In this document: positions 1-9,200 of the stretch, piece by piece
Layout: each line of letters starts with the position of its first letter
Numbering within the stretch: the stretch's first letter is position 1
The notes under the pieces: model-generated
The model's database searches: none
What the model saw: the letters and a program-made list of their open reading frames with translations, nothing else
Told to the model about the DNA's origin: nothing
Translations under genes and position numbers: made by a program
Source: Galbibacter pacificus
Lineage (GTDB): Bacteria; Bacteroidota; Bacteroidia; Flavobacteriales; Flavobacteriaceae
Reading direction: 5' to 3'
Length of the DNA stretch: 64,000 nucleotides
NCBI RefSeq assembly: GCF_029603155.1
Contig: NZ_JAPMUA010000001.1
Coordinates: 496,001-560,000, forward strand

Positions 1-1929
1 AGCGCTACAAACCCATTGGATGTAGACCATGTAATCAATGGAATGTTGCAAAACTCCCAATGGACGGTTCCGGTTTATCCTGACGGGACTTATGGAGTCT
101 CTGCCGATGGTTCCAGCCCCTTGGTAAGGGCAAATCTTGACGGAACGGCCAAGGATTACCAAGATTATTTCTTGGGAAATTTAAAGGGCATATGGGAAAT
201 TGTGGGAGGCTTGAAGTTTACCTTACAGTACAGTCTTCGTGCCACGTTTGATAAAAGCAAGGATTTTTCAAACAAATATCAGGTACTGGACTATTATGAC
301 CCAGGTAAAGTATTGGTCAATAAGCCCATCAATAGTTTAACGGAAGGAAGGTCCGATATGCGGGAGACAACGCTGAACGGGCTTCTTAACTATACCAAAA
401 CCTTTGGGAACCATGATTTTAATGTGCTATTGGGGTATTCGGAAATTGAGAACAAGGCCTCTAATTTATCTGCCTATCGTCAGGAATTTTACAGCAATGA
501 TATTCAATCGATTTCGCAAGGGGCCAATGATGGGACAAAAGATAATTCGGGTATTGATGTGGAATGGAGTTTACGTTCTTATTTTGGTAGGCTAAACTAT
601 TCTTATATGAATAAGTATCTTTTTGAAGCCAATGTCCGGTATGATGGATCTTCACGTTTTGCAAAGGGCAATCAATACAGTACCTTTCCATCCTTTTCTA
701 CGGGTTGGAGACTATCTGAGGAGAATTTTTGGAGCGGTTTAAAAAATACGTTCAATGAATTTAAACTAAGGGGTTCTTATGGTAAATCCGGAAACCAGGC
801 GGTCGATCCCTATAGTTTCCTGGCGACATATAATTTACAGAGCTATTCATTTGGAGAGAACCCTGCCGTTGGCTATAGGCAAACAGATTTGGCCAATAGG
901 GATATTTCTTGGGAAACAACTACACAGACCGATGTGGGACTGGATTTGCAAATGCTGACAAATAGGATTACGCTATCAGTTGACTACTATCACAAAAAGA
1001 CAGAAGATATATTGTTGGAAGTTCCGGTACCGGCAACATTGGGACTGTATGCCTCGGCACAAAATATAGGCAGGGTGGACAATAAGGGATGGGAATTTAC
1101 CCTGGGCCTACGAAACAGTTTTAATGAATTTAATATAAACAGCAATTTTAATTTTTCAATCAATAACAACGAGGTAATTGATTTGGGGGGGACCGGCCCC
1201 TATATATATGGACTGTATGAAGGAAACGCATATCTAGGGGGTGCTAATGAATCCAGAGTGACTACCAGGGTAGGCCTTCCGATCCATTCATGGTGGGGGT
1301 ATAAAACCGATGGATATTTTCAAACCCAGGAAGAAGTCGCCAATTATCCCACTATTATAAGTGATGCCCAACCGGGGGATGTTAAGTTCCTTGACGAGAA
1401 CGGAGATGGAAAGATCACACCGGACGATATGGTTAATTTGGGACAGAGTTTTCCAAAATACAATTTCGGTGCCAATTTTGATTTCTCATATAAGGCATTC
1501 GCTTTAAATATCCAGTTACAGGGAGCAGCGGGCTATAAAGCCCGTGTTGGGGGAGCTTTGGCTGAAATGGGGATATGGGGAGGATTTACCCATAAGGTAA
1601 CCGGGGATTACTGGACCCCCGACAATCCGGATGCGCGATTCCCCAGACCGCTAAAATTTGACCTTAGGAATATAATAATGGCAGATAGGGACCTGCTGGA
1701 CGGAGCATACCTGCGGGTGAAAAACGTACAGTTGTCCTATAAATTGCCTGTAGCCTTCACAAGTGTATTGGGCATAAGGGATGCCAGTTTATACGTCTCG
1801 ACAACCAACCTGTTGACCTTCGCCGCTTTAAATGATTTTGATGTGGATCCTGAAGAAGTTATAGGTGGACGTGCCGAACGTTATCCACAGACTTCATTGA
1901 CTACCTTGGGTGTGAACATTAATTTTTAG
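1..1929 (+). CDS. SusC-like TonB-dependent outer-membrane transporter, 5' truncated by window edge
   Basis: This is the C-terminal 642 residues of a SusC/RagA-type TonB-dependent transporter, the outer-membrane barrel that imports sugars or nucleoside-like ligands with its SusD partner. The frame is open from base 1 with no stop, so the signal peptide, carboxypeptidase-like domain and plug lie outside the window; a TTG at 16 is only the first start-like codon. What remains is barrel: alternating aromatic strands, an acidic DENGDGKITPDD loop near residue 465, a YWTPDNPDARFPRP motif near residue 540, and a C-terminus ending in NINF, as usual for SusC proteins. It ends 32 bases before a susD gene. 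Downstream genes (ADP-ribosylglycohydrolase, ribokinase, GRP permease) suggest a ribose-containing substrate, which is inferred from context. Family call is firm; substrate is not. Confidence 0.95.
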   Translation, partial: SATNPLDVDHVINGMLQNSQWTVPVYPDGTYGVSADGSSPLVRANLDGTAKDYQDYFLGNLKGIWEIVGGLKFTLQYSLRATFDKSKDFSNKYQVLDYYDPGKVLVNKPINSLTEGRSDMRETTLNGLLNYTKTFGNHDFNVLLGYSEIENKASNLSAYRQEFYSNDIQSISQGANDGTKDNSGIDVEWSLRSYFGRLNYSYMNKYLFEANVRYDGSSRFAKGNQYSTFPSFSTGWRLSEENFWSGLKNTFNEFKLRGSYGKSGNQAVDPYSFLATYNLQSYSFGENPAVGYRQTDLANRDISWETTTQTDVGLDLQMLTNRITLSVDYYHKKTEDILLEVPVPATLGLYASAQNIGRVDNKGWEFTLGLRNSFNEFNINSNFNFSINNNEVIDLGGTGPYIYGLYEGNAYLGGANESRVTTRVGLPIHSWWGYKTDGYFQTQEEVANYPTIISDAQPGDVKFLDENGDGKITPDDMVNLGQSFPKYNFGANFDFSYKAFALNIQLQGAAGYKARVGGALAEMGIWGGFTHKVTGDYWTPDNPDARFPRPLKFDLRNIIMADRDLLDGAYLRVKNVQLSYKLPVAFTSVLGIRDASLYVSTTNLLTFAALNDFDVDPEEVIGGRAERYPQTSLTTLGVNINF

Positions 1930-1961
1930 AGAATATTGAAAAAAACATAAACTTTACAAAA

Positions 1962-3542
1962 ATGAAAAACTTAAAATATTTCATACTGATAACCTTTATA
2001 AGTACTTCTTTTTTTAGTTGTGATGATGATTTTTTGGATACCGTCCCCAATGACAGGATTTCTTCGGAACTTTTTTGGCAGACAGATCAAGATGCTGTAT
2101 TTGCAGCCAATGCAGTATACCCATTTTTACTGCAGGATGCCTTTAGTTTTACCATGTGGGATGCCATGTCGGATATTGGGCATGTTACCCTGCAATGGCG
2201 TGATGAGTCCCTTGTTGAAAAGGGCGCGCACAACTCATCAAATGGGAAGGTGGCTTCTGAATGGGCATTTGCTTATAGAGGGATACAGGCAGCCAATATA
2301 TTCATGGGCAATGTTGAAAAAATGACCCCCCAGGATCCAGCTCTGATTGAGCGCTTAAAAGCGGAGGTCAAAGTCATTAGGGCATATTCATATATCCGGC
2401 TGGCCATATTATACGGGGACGTTCCACTTGTGGATCATGAACTGACCTTGGAAGAAAGCAGGGAATTGACACGGACCCCAGTGGAACAGGTTTGGGATTT
2501 TATTTCCGATGAACTCACTGCTTCGGCAGTGAAGCTGCCGAAGGTCCAATCAGATAAGGGTAGAATAACAAAAGGAGCTGCCTTGGCCCTTAAGGCCAGG
2601 GCAATGCTATACGCTGGTCGATATACGGAAGCTGCCCTAGCTGCTAAAGAGGTGATGGATCTTCAAGTATATAGTTTGAACGCGTCCTATAAAGATTTAT
2701 TTAGCTATCAGGCACAAAACACTACCGAGATCATATTGGACCGGCAATTTGCAAAAAATGTCAACAACAACAACATATTCAATTTAACCACGCCCAATAG
2801 TATATGGCCACAAGTAAATCAATTTGTACCCCGTAAAAGGGCCGTGGATGTATACCAGATGGCAAACGGAAAGGATATTACCGATCCCACCAGTGGCTTT
2901 GATCCATATAATCCTTATATAAACAGGGATCCACGGTTAGGTTATACAATATATACTTTGGGGGATACCTTGTTAAACGGCACAATATACAATCCCAAAC
3001 CTACTAGTGGAACCGGTGATGCCATAGGGTCATCTGAAAACTCTACCTTTTCGGGATTCAATGTTAAAAAATATTTGAACCCCGAGGATATGGCCCAACC
3101 TACCAATTGTGGTATAAACATAATTTTATTGCGTTATGCAGAGGTGCTGCTCACTTATGCCGAGGCTAAAATAGAAGCAAATGATATCGACCAAAGCGTA
3201 TTGGATGCCATTAATGAAGTACGGCAACGCCCCGATGTTAATATGCCGCCCATAACCGTTATGGGAGGCCAAGAAGAACTCAGGGAAATCGTGAGGAAAG
3301 AACGCACCGTAGAGTTGGCATTTGAAGGCCTGCGTTATTTTGACATAAGGAGATGGAGGGTTGCAGAAAACCTCACTGGGATTATCAGGGGGATGACTTA
3401 TGAGAACAATAGCGGGGAGCTGGTGACCATAGCGTTAACGGGCTTTGACATTGCATTTGATAAGGAACGCGATTATTTATGGCCTATTCCCAATGATGAA
3501 AGGGTACTGAACCCCAATTTGACCCAAAACCCTGGTTGGTAA
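1962..3542 (+). CDS. SusD/RagB-family surface glycan- or nucleoside-binding lipoprotein
   Basis: This 526-residue SusD-like lipoprotein should sit on the cell surface as the lid of the preceding SusC transporter. A lipoprotein signal ends in FFSC with the lipidated Cys at residue 20, followed by three Asp residues, the kind of acidic tail that marks surface export in Flavobacteriia. The TPR-like fold is indicated by the RAYSYIRLAILYGDVPLV segment and the C-terminal block: a YAEVLLTYAEAKIEA helix, ERTVELAFEGLRYFDIRRW, and a final LWPIPNDE...NPNLTQNPGW. Length is normal. It follows susC by 32 bases and precedes the glycohydrolase by 79, so it is probably in one operon. Ligand is unknown; ribose or a nucleoside is inferred from neighbours. 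Confidence 0.95.
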   Translation: MKNLKYFILITFISTSFFSCDDDFLDTVPNDRISSELFWQTDQDAVFAANAVYPFLLQDAFSFTMWDAMSDIGHVTLQWRDESLVEKGAHNSSNGKVASEWAFAYRGIQAANIFMGNVEKMTPQDPALIERLKAEVKVIRAYSYIRLAILYGDVPLVDHELTLEESRELTRTPVEQVWDFISDELTASAVKLPKVQSDKGRITKGAALALKARAMLYAGRYTEAALAAKEVMDLQVYSLNASYKDLFSYQAQNTTEIILDRQFAKNVNNNNIFNLTTPNSIWPQVNQFVPRKRAVDVYQMANGKDITDPTSGFDPYNPYINRDPRLGYTIYTLGDTLLNGTIYNPKPTSGTGDAIGSSENSTFSGFNVKKYLNPEDMAQPTNCGINIILLRYAEVLLTYAEAKIEANDIDQSVLDAINEVRQRPDVNMPPITVMGGQEELREIVRKERTVELAFEGLRYFDIRRWRVAENLTGIIRGMTYENNSGELVTIALTGFDIAFDKERDYLWPIPNDERVLNPNLTQNPGW

Positions 3543-3621
3543 TGGATTTTTGGCACTAAAAAACTATAATTATAAAAAAGTAAAATTTTTATAAACCGAT
3601 TATAAACTTCAAAGATATAAT

Positions 3622-5238
3622 ATGAAAACTATAAAAAAGACCAATAGCAGAATATACTCAATAATCGCTATAAGCTTATTGATGTTGAGTTGTGGCAATG
3701 AAAGTTCGAAAGCACAAGAACTGCCTTCCGTTTCGATGCCCAAAGAAATCACACTGACCAAACAAGAGCTGAAGAATAAAATAAAGGGTGGATGGGCCGG
3801 TCAGACAATCGGGGTAACCTATGGGGGGCCTGCTGAATTTCGATTTAACGGAACAATGATACAGGATTATGTCCAACTCGAATGGAATGATGATTTAATC
3901 AGCTGGTTTTATGATAACGAGCCGGGGCTGTACGATGATATTTATATGGATCTTACCTTTGTCGATGTGCTTGAAAAAAAAGGGTTGGATGCACCCATTA
4001 GTGACTTTGCAAAGGCATTCGCATACGCTGAGTACCCGTTATGGCATGCCAATCAGGCAGCACGCTATAATATTATGAACGGTATAGAGGCCCCTGCTTC
4101 AGGACATTGGAAGAACAGTATGCATGCTGATGATATCGATTTTCAGATAGAAGCTGATTTTGCAGGTCTGATGTCACCTGGGCTTCCTAATGCCGCTTCC
4201 GATATTTGTGACAGGGTAGGACACCTTATGAACTACGGTGACGGTTATTATGCCGGGGTATATGTGGCCAGTATGTATACCCTTGCATTTGTTTCGGACG
4301 ATGTGAACTTCATTGTGACCGAAGCCTTAAAGAAAATACCTTCCGAAAGCAAGTATTACCGTGCAATGCAGGACGTTATCGGATTTCATGAAAAATTTCC
4401 TGATGATTGGAAGCGTTCCTGGTTTGAAATAGAAAGGAGTAAATGGGCCCAGGACCTGCACTGCCCCGATGGTATTTTTTCACCTTTTAATATTGATGCC
4501 ACCGTGAATTCAGCTTATGTTCTATTGGGACTCTTGTACGGCAAGGGGGATATTGCAAAATCTATGGAGATAGCTACCAGGGCAGGCCAGGATGCCGATT
4601 GTAATCCTTCGACCGTTGCCGGGATTTTAGGGACCATGGTCGGATATGACCATATACCGGATAAATGGTTAAAGGGACTAAAGAAGGTAGAGGACAGGGA
4701 TTTTAAATATACAACGATTTCGTTGAACGATGTTTACGAACTTAGTTATAAACATGCCCTGGAGGTTATTGAAAGAAATAATGGTAAAATTGGTAATGAC
4801 GAGATACAAATAATTTGTCAATCCCCTAAAACGCTTCCCTTAGAAGTTGCTTACCCCAATATTGAACCTACAGGAAACCTAAAGAGATCACGGGGTTCAC
4901 TCTTTACGATTAATGACAATAAAGAGCATAGTATCGAATTTAGCGGTACGGGAATCGTTATAAAAGGCGGGATTGCCGGATTAAGCTTTTCCGGAAGCAG
5001 TGAACCTTTTGAAAATTATATCTATGAACTGGAGGTCAATCTGGACGGAAAGGTGGATAAGGTGATGAAACTTCCGGTTGATTACAAAAAGCGATCCGCA
5101 GAACTTTATTGGAACATGGAACTGCCAAAAGGGGACCATGTAATTAAATTAAAGTGGTTGAACCCTATGGAGCAAGGAAAGATAACCATCAATGAGTATG
5201 TGGCTTTTTCAGGCCAAAAAAACACAAATCATAATTAA
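3622..5238 (+). CDS. Lipoprotein ADP-ribosylglycohydrolase family protein with C-terminal beta-rich domain
   Basis: This 538-residue protein has a lipoprotein signal (MLSC, Cys24), so it acts in the periplasm or at the surface. Residues about 45-390 match the ADP-ribosylglycohydrolase (ARH/DraG) fold: KGGWAGQTIGVTYGG near 55-69, the metal-site DDIYMD at 105-110, and GQDAD with Asp324 and Asp326 near the second metal motif. Known family members hydrolyse ADP-ribosyl bonds with Mg2+. The last ~140 residues form an added beta-rich region of jelly-roll character, not part of the minimal fold. It lies between susD and a ribokinase, a grouping that resembles the Bacteroides ribose-utilisation (rus) loci, where such a gene is also present as far as I recall. 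The likely role is releasing ribose or ADP-ribose from nucleotide-like ligands; the substrate is inferred. Confidence 0.88.
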   Translation: MKTIKKTNSRIYSIIAISLLMLSCGNESSKAQELPSVSMPKEITLTKQELKNKIKGGWAGQTIGVTYGGPAEFRFNGTMIQDYVQLEWNDDLISWFYDNEPGLYDDIYMDLTFVDVLEKKGLDAPISDFAKAFAYAEYPLWHANQAARYNIMNGIEAPASGHWKNSMHADDIDFQIEADFAGLMSPGLPNAASDICDRVGHLMNYGDGYYAGVYVASMYTLAFVSDDVNFIVTEALKKIPSESKYYRAMQDVIGFHEKFPDDWKRSWFEIERSKWAQDLHCPDGIFSPFNIDATVNSAYVLLGLLYGKGDIAKSMEIATRAGQDADCNPSTVAGILGTMVGYDHIPDKWLKGLKKVEDRDFKYTTISLNDVYELSYKHALEVIERNNGKIGNDEIQIICQSPKTLPLEVAYPNIEPTGNLKRSRGSLFTINDNKEHSIEFSGTGIVIKGGIAGLSFSGSSEPFENYIYELEVNLDGKVDKVMKLPVDYKKRSAELYWNMELPKGDHVIKLKWLNPMEQGKITINEYVAFSGQKNTNHN

Positions 5239-5322
5239 GGGAACCGTGCTTGTACAAGGCCGTTTTCTTTATGAAAAATGCTTGGAAAAATTTAAATGAA
5301 GTCAAATTATTAAGAATTATTG

Positions 5323-6267
5323 ATGAGTAAAATAGTAGTAATTGGAAGCTCCAATACTGATTTAATATCGAAAATGGAGCACTTTCCAATCCCCGGTGAG
5401 ACCATAGAAGGAGAATCCTTTTTTCAGACCATGGGAGGAAAAGGGGCCAATCAGGCCCTGGCAGCACATAAACTGGGAGGAAATGTACAGTTTGTAACCT
5501 CTTTGGGAAAAGATTCAAACGGAAAGAGTACTATGAAGTATTATAAACGGGCACAGCTGGATGTGTCTTTATCTTTGGTTACGGATGAAATCCCCTCGGG
5601 CACGGCTATGATATGGGTCGATGGGAAAGGTGAAAATAGTATTGTCATAAATTCAGGAGCCAATAAAATGCTTTCCAGCACCTATATCGATAAGATACAA
5701 AAGGTTATAGCCGAGGCATATATGGTCGTCTTACAACTTGAAATTCCCTATGAGACCGTAAAGAGAGTTTGTGAAATAGCCTCTCGAAACAAAACGAAAA
5801 TATTTTTTAATCCAGCTCCTGCGCAAAGAATTGATGCAGAGATTATAAAGATGACCGATATTCTCGTGGTCAATGAAACAGAGGCCAGAATTATTTCCGG
5901 TGAAAAATCCGGAAAATTAGAACAAGATGAAATGATTGATAGACTGAGGGCCATGGGTGCAAAAACAGTTATATTGACCTTGGGAAAAAAGGGAAGTATT
6001 TTTAAGGATGGCCGAACCGTAATATCCGTACCTGCCTTTTCGGTAAATGCGGTGGATAGTACTGCAGCCGGAGATGTTTTTTGCGGTGCCATAGCAGCAG
6101 AACTCTCCAAAGGAAGCTCATGGGAGAATGCCCTTGAGTTTGCGACGGCAGCATCTGCCATATCGGTGACTAAGATGGGGGCACAACCTTCCATCCCAAC
6201 GGAAAAAGAAGTGTTGGAGTTTTTAAAAAGCAACACCTTAAGAATTAAGGTCAAGGCTGATTTATAA
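5323..6267 (+). CDS. rbsK: Ribokinase (PfkB-family carbohydrate kinase)
   Basis: This is a cytoplasmic PfkB-family kinase of 314 residues that most resembles ribokinase (ribose + ATP to ribose-5-phosphate). Visible motifs are the N-terminal GSSNTDLI, the glycine-rich GGKGANQALAAHKLGG substrate/ATP region near residues 39-54, the FNPAPAQ block, the NETEARIISG block, and the C-terminal DSTAAGDVFCGA, where Asp251 is the catalytic base. I start at the ATG at 5323; a TTG lies one codon upstream. It sits between an ADP-ribosylglycohydrolase and a GRP-type permease, which supports ribose as substrate. Another pentose or deoxyribose remains possible. Confidence 0.88.
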   Translation: MSKIVVIGSSNTDLISKMEHFPIPGETIEGESFFQTMGGKGANQALAAHKLGGNVQFVTSLGKDSNGKSTMKYYKRAQLDVSLSLVTDEIPSGTAMIWVDGKGENSIVINSGANKMLSSTYIDKIQKVIAEAYMVVLQLEIPYETVKRVCEIASRNKTKIFFNPAPAQRIDAEIIKMTDILVVNETEARIISGEKSGKLEQDEMIDRLRAMGAKTVILTLGKKGSIFKDGRTVISVPAFSVNAVDSTAAGDVFCGAIAAELSKGSSWENALEFATAASAISVTKMGAQPSIPTEKEVLEFLKSNTLRIKVKADL

Positions 6268-6292
6268 AAATAAACCTAAAATATAAACCATT

Positions 6293-7297
6293 ATGTATAT
6301 AGTAGATAATTATCTGGCAGCCATCGTTTTTTGTTTTATCACCATGTTGTGTTGGGGTTCCTGGGGGAATACCCAAAAACTTTCCAGCAAAGAATGGCCA
6401 TTTCAGCTTTTTTATTGGGATTATGCTTTAGGGGTATTTTTAATGACAGTGGCAATTGCATTTACAATGGGTTCGATGGGAGATCAGGGAAGAAGTTTTA
6501 TTCCGGACTTGCAACAAGCCGATGGGCGCTATATTTTTTATGCACTTTTAGGAGGGGTTATTTTTAACCTGGCTAATTTACTCTTGGTCATCGCCATTGA
6601 TATTGCGGGAATGGCCATTGCCTTTCCGATAGGAATTGGCCTGGCGCTTGTCCTGGGAGTCGTCACTAATTATATAGATAATCCGGAAGGAAACCCATGG
6701 CTACTCTCTTCAGGAGTGCTTTTTGTGGTCTTTGCAATTGTTTTGGATGCCATGGCCTACAGGCAGATTTTGGAAAAAGTCAAAAGTGATTCCAGAAAAG
6801 GAATTATTATCTCTTTGTTGGCAGGGATTGCCATGGGATTCTTTTATAAATATGTTGCACTTTCCATGTCCATGGATTTTGTAACTCCTGAGGCCGGAAA
6901 GCTTACTCCTTATAGTGCTTTGGTTATATTTTCCGTTGGACTATTCTTATCGAACTTTGCTTTTAATACCATAAATATGTACCGCCCCATTTCTGGAACC
7001 CCTGTTACGTATAAAGATTACTTTGTACAAGGATCGACAAAGCTTCATATCATAGGAATCCTTGGGGGCGCTATATGGGGGCTGGGGATGTCTTTTAATA
7101 TTATCGCTTCGGAACAAGCTGGTCCTGCCATTGCCTATGGTCTTGGGCAGGGGGCTACCATGGTAGCGGCATTATGGGGGGTTTTTATATGGAAAGAATT
7201 AAAAGGGCTCCCGAAATCTAAAAACTGGTTATTGATATTAATGTTTACCTTTTTCGTAATCGGAATAGGATTGATTATTTATTCAAAAGAAATATAA
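6293..7297 (+). CDS. GRP/ureide-permease-like sugar transporter (DMT superfamily)
   Basis: This inner-membrane protein of 334 residues has about ten hydrophobic segments spread over its full length, as in the GRP (glucose/ribose porter) and ureide-permease-like branch of the drug/metabolite transporter superfamily. The MLCWGSWGNTQK motif in the first helix and the GNPWLLSSGVLFVVFAI segment are typical of the Bacteroidota members. It begins 25 bases after the ribokinase stop and ends just before a strong terminator, so it is the last gene of the operon. It probably imports ribose, or a nucleoside-derived sugar, for phosphorylation by the kinase. Substrate is inferred only from context. Confidence 0.82.
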   Translation: MYIVDNYLAAIVFCFITMLCWGSWGNTQKLSSKEWPFQLFYWDYALGVFLMTVAIAFTMGSMGDQGRSFIPDLQQADGRYIFYALLGGVIFNLANLLLVIAIDIAGMAIAFPIGIGLALVLGVVTNYIDNPEGNPWLLSSGVLFVVFAIVLDAMAYRQILEKVKSDSRKGIIISLLAGIAMGFFYKYVALSMSMDFVTPEAGKLTPYSALVIFSVGLFLSNFAFNTINMYRPISGTPVTYKDYFVQGSTKLHIIGILGGAIWGLGMSFNIIASEQAGPAIAYGLGQGATMVAALWGVFIWKELKGLPKSKNWLLILMFTFFVIGIGLIIYSKEI

Positions 7298-7346
7298 ACT
7301 AAAAATTCATTTGATTTTTTAGAGTTGTATTAGTTAGCTTTATGTT

Positions 7347-7384
7347 AAAGAGGCGGCCTTTATAGAAGGCGGCCTCTTTTGTTT
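7347..7384 (+). terminator. Intrinsic terminator of the ribose-type operon
   Basis: A 14-bp stem (7347-7360 with 7366-7379, one G-G mismatch, 5-base loop) is preceded by A and followed by a T-rich tract. It lies 50 bases after the permease stop and should end the operon. Confidence 0.88.
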
Positions 7385-7604
7385 TGCAATATGTTGAAGC
7401 CTTCCATATAGTAGGATGTACTAGCCAAATAGTCTCCCGAGTCCCAAGGTTTTTTTTAGGCAATGATCGTTTTTTTTCACTCCATAGGACAGGAGGTGGC
7501 AGAATCAACCCTTTTGTTAGTCGTTTTCACACCTCTAAGTTACCAATATTTACTTTTATCTTTGGATAGGCATTAAATTCAACTAAAGAAAAGAGGCATC
7601 TAAA
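7385..7604. other. Spacer after the ribose-type operon; no convincing gene
   Basis: Together with the terminator just before it, this is a 307-base gap without a credible gene. A 61-codon open frame covers most of it, but its composition is not protein-like and it overlaps homopolymer T runs. A promoter-like TATCTTTG lies at 7557-7564. Two short stretches recall tRNA arms but do not fold into a tRNA. Confidence 0.5.
7557..7564 (+). promoter_or_regulatory. Candidate Bacteroidota -7 box for the RpoA-CTD-like gene
   Basis: TATCTTTG fits the TAnnTTTG consensus and lies 41 bases before the ATG at 7605. No clear -33 TTTG partner is seen, so this is tentative. Confidence 0.4.
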
Positions 7605-7895
7605 ATGAAAATATTAAAGACATGCGATAAGGGACATAAATTTTATAAAAGCTCAGATTGCCCCACTTGTCCAATTTGCGAGGCTGAAAGAAAACCTAAA
7701 GATGGGTTTCTTTCACTTCTTTCAGCCCCGGCGAGAAGGGCATTAGAGAATAACAATATTGCCACTTTGGAAGAGCTTGCAAATCATTCAGAAAAAGAGA
7801 TACTCAGTTTTCACGGGTTGGGGAAAAGTTCTATCCCGATATTGAAAAATGCCATGAAAGAACAAGGCCTGTCATTTAAAGGTGCAGAAGGATAG
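7605..7895 (+). CDS. Small zinc-ribbon/helix-hairpin-helix protein resembling the RNA polymerase alpha C-terminal domain
   Basis: A 96-residue protein. The first 30 residues carry paired cysteines (CDKGHKFYKSSDCPTCPIC), a small zinc-ribbon-like knuckle. Residues about 38-90 resemble the C-terminal domain of RNA polymerase alpha: LLSAPARRALENNNIATLEELA...FHGLGKSSIPILKNAM, that is, a helix-hairpin-helix with the GLGKSS turn. Standalone proteins of this kind are common in Bacteroidota and usually annotated only by domain. A nucleic-acid-binding role is plausible but unproven. It appears to be a single gene with its own -7-like box. Confidence 0.8.
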   Translation: MKILKTCDKGHKFYKSSDCPTCPICEAERKPKDGFLSLLSAPARRALENNNIATLEELANHSEKEILSFHGLGKSSIPILKNAMKEQGLSFKGAEG

Positions 7896-7964
7896 CAATT
7901 TTTAGCTACAATGGATTGAGCATATGGCATATCAAAAATAAAATTGGATTAAAAAGATTTTAAG

Positions 7965-8561
7965 ATGAGAAAAATAACTGTTATATCCATGATTACAATG
8001 GATGGGGTCATGCAAGCTCCGGGCGGGCCTGGAGAAGATACGTCGGGTGGTTTTGAATATGGTGGCTGGGTTGCGACCTATGGCGATGAAACCTACAAAA
8101 AAATATTGCAAGAGGAACTGGAACAAAGGGCCGATTATTTACTGGGCAGAAAAACATTTGAGATTTGGGAGGGGTACTGGCCTGAACATAGCGATTTTTG
8201 GCCAGGTATCAATGAGGGTACAAAATATGTTTTATCCAATACCAGAGGAGACTCACATTGGAAAAATACCGATTTTATAAAAAGTATAGCAGCTATTAAA
8301 AAACTTAAAAACTCGCATGGACCGGATATTCAGGTTTGGGGTAGTAGCAAACTCGTTCAGCTATTACTTAAGAATGACTTGGTGGACGAACTTTGGCTTA
8401 AAATTTTTCCATTGACATTGGGTACGGGGAAGAAACTGTATGGCGATGGAACCGTGCCAGCCGCATTTGCATTAACAGAAAGCACCATTACTTCAAAAGG
8501 AGTATTTATAGCTAAATATGAGCGTGCCGGTAAAGTTGGTACCGGTAGTGTGAAGGTCTGA
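7965..8561 (+). CDS. Dihydrofolate reductase-like (RibD C-terminal domain) family protein
   Basis: This 198-residue cytoplasmic protein belongs to the RibD-C/DHFR-like family of NAD(P)H-dependent reductases. Indicators are the N-terminal ISMITMDGVMQAPGG strand and loop, YLLGRKTFEIW near residue 60, VLSNT, the IQVWGSSKLVQLL cofactor-binding segment, and LWLKIFPLTLGTGKKL near the end. It covers only the reductase half of RibD; the deaminase half is absent, as usual for YwjB/YyaP-like proteins. It is probably not a true riboflavin enzyme, and its substrate is unknown. Neighbours are small single-domain genes on the same strand without tight spacing. Confidence 0.85.
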   Translation: MRKITVISMITMDGVMQAPGGPGEDTSGGFEYGGWVATYGDETYKKILQEELEQRADYLLGRKTFEIWEGYWPEHSDFWPGINEGTKYVLSNTRGDSHWKNTDFIKSIAAIKKLKNSHGPDIQVWGSSKLVQLLLKNDLVDELWLKIFPLTLGTGKKLYGDGTVPAAFALTESTITSKGVFIAKYERAGKVGTGSVKV

Positions 8562-8679
8562 AAATAAGTAAAATTTTTCAGCTGCCATATTGGGAATTAC
8601 TATATAACCATAAAAAGGGCAGAATCTTATATTTTAAAGATTGTTGGTTTTTATTAATATAAACTTAAATAAAGAACCT

Positions 8680-9156
8680 ATGAAGTTTAACATAGTTATA
8701 GCTATAAACCTAATATTGTCAATGTTGGTTACCGGTGTTTTCTGGGGTACATGGTTTACATTGACCCGCTCTATAGACCAATTTTCAGCAGCAGAATTTA
8801 TACATATTGGCAAGGTCATAATTGCGAATGTTGCCAATCCCATGAAAATACTAATGCCGCTGACCATTTTATGGTTAATTGTTCTAACTGGCATGAAATA
8901 CCCTACAAAGGGCAAGGATTTTTATTTGTTTTTTGGTTCGCTGTTGTTAATGATAACTACTTTATTGATAACTTTATTGGTTGAAGTTCCTATTGATGAT
9001 GAAATTAAGACTTGGACAGTGAACAATATTCTCAATAATTGGGAATCCATTCGTGAAAAGTGGGCATGGTATCATGGACTGCGTACCGTAACCTCAATTT
9101 TTTCATTTGTTGTGCTATGTGTAGGCTCGGTTTTATGTAATAAAAGGCCTGTTTAA
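8680..9156 (+). CDS. DUF1772-like four-helix membrane protein
   Basis: A 158-residue integral membrane protein starting at the ATG at 8680, which follows a GA-rich ribosome-binding-like stretch; earlier TTG codons in frame are less likely. Four hydrophobic segments are visible (about 4-26, 52-70, 80-100 and 135-152). The FWGTWFTLTRSI and FIHIGKVIIANVANPMKILMP motifs resemble the DUF1772 (anthrone-oxygenase-like) family. Biochemical function cannot be stated. Confidence 0.7.
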   Translation: MKFNIVIAINLILSMLVTGVFWGTWFTLTRSIDQFSAAEFIHIGKVIIANVANPMKILMPLTILWLIVLTGMKYPTKGKDFYLFFGSLLLMITTLLITLLVEVPIDDEIKTWTVNNILNNWESIREKWAWYHGLRTVTSIFSFVVLCVGSVLCNKRPV

Positions 9157-9200
9157 ATTCAACAGCTAGTGGGTTCTTTTTAAAGCGTTTAATTTTTCAT

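Noticed and set aside
7420..7520. Short stretches resembling a tRNA T-arm (CCGAGTCCC) and a tRNA-Leu 5' end (GTGGCAGAAT)
   Set aside because: They are only 9-12 bases long, in the wrong arrangement, and no acceptor stem or cloverleaf can be formed on either strand.
7384..7569. A 61-codon open frame after the first terminator
   Set aside because: Starts in the terminator tail, runs through T-rich homopolymers, and shows no recognisable domain, signal or ribosome-binding site.
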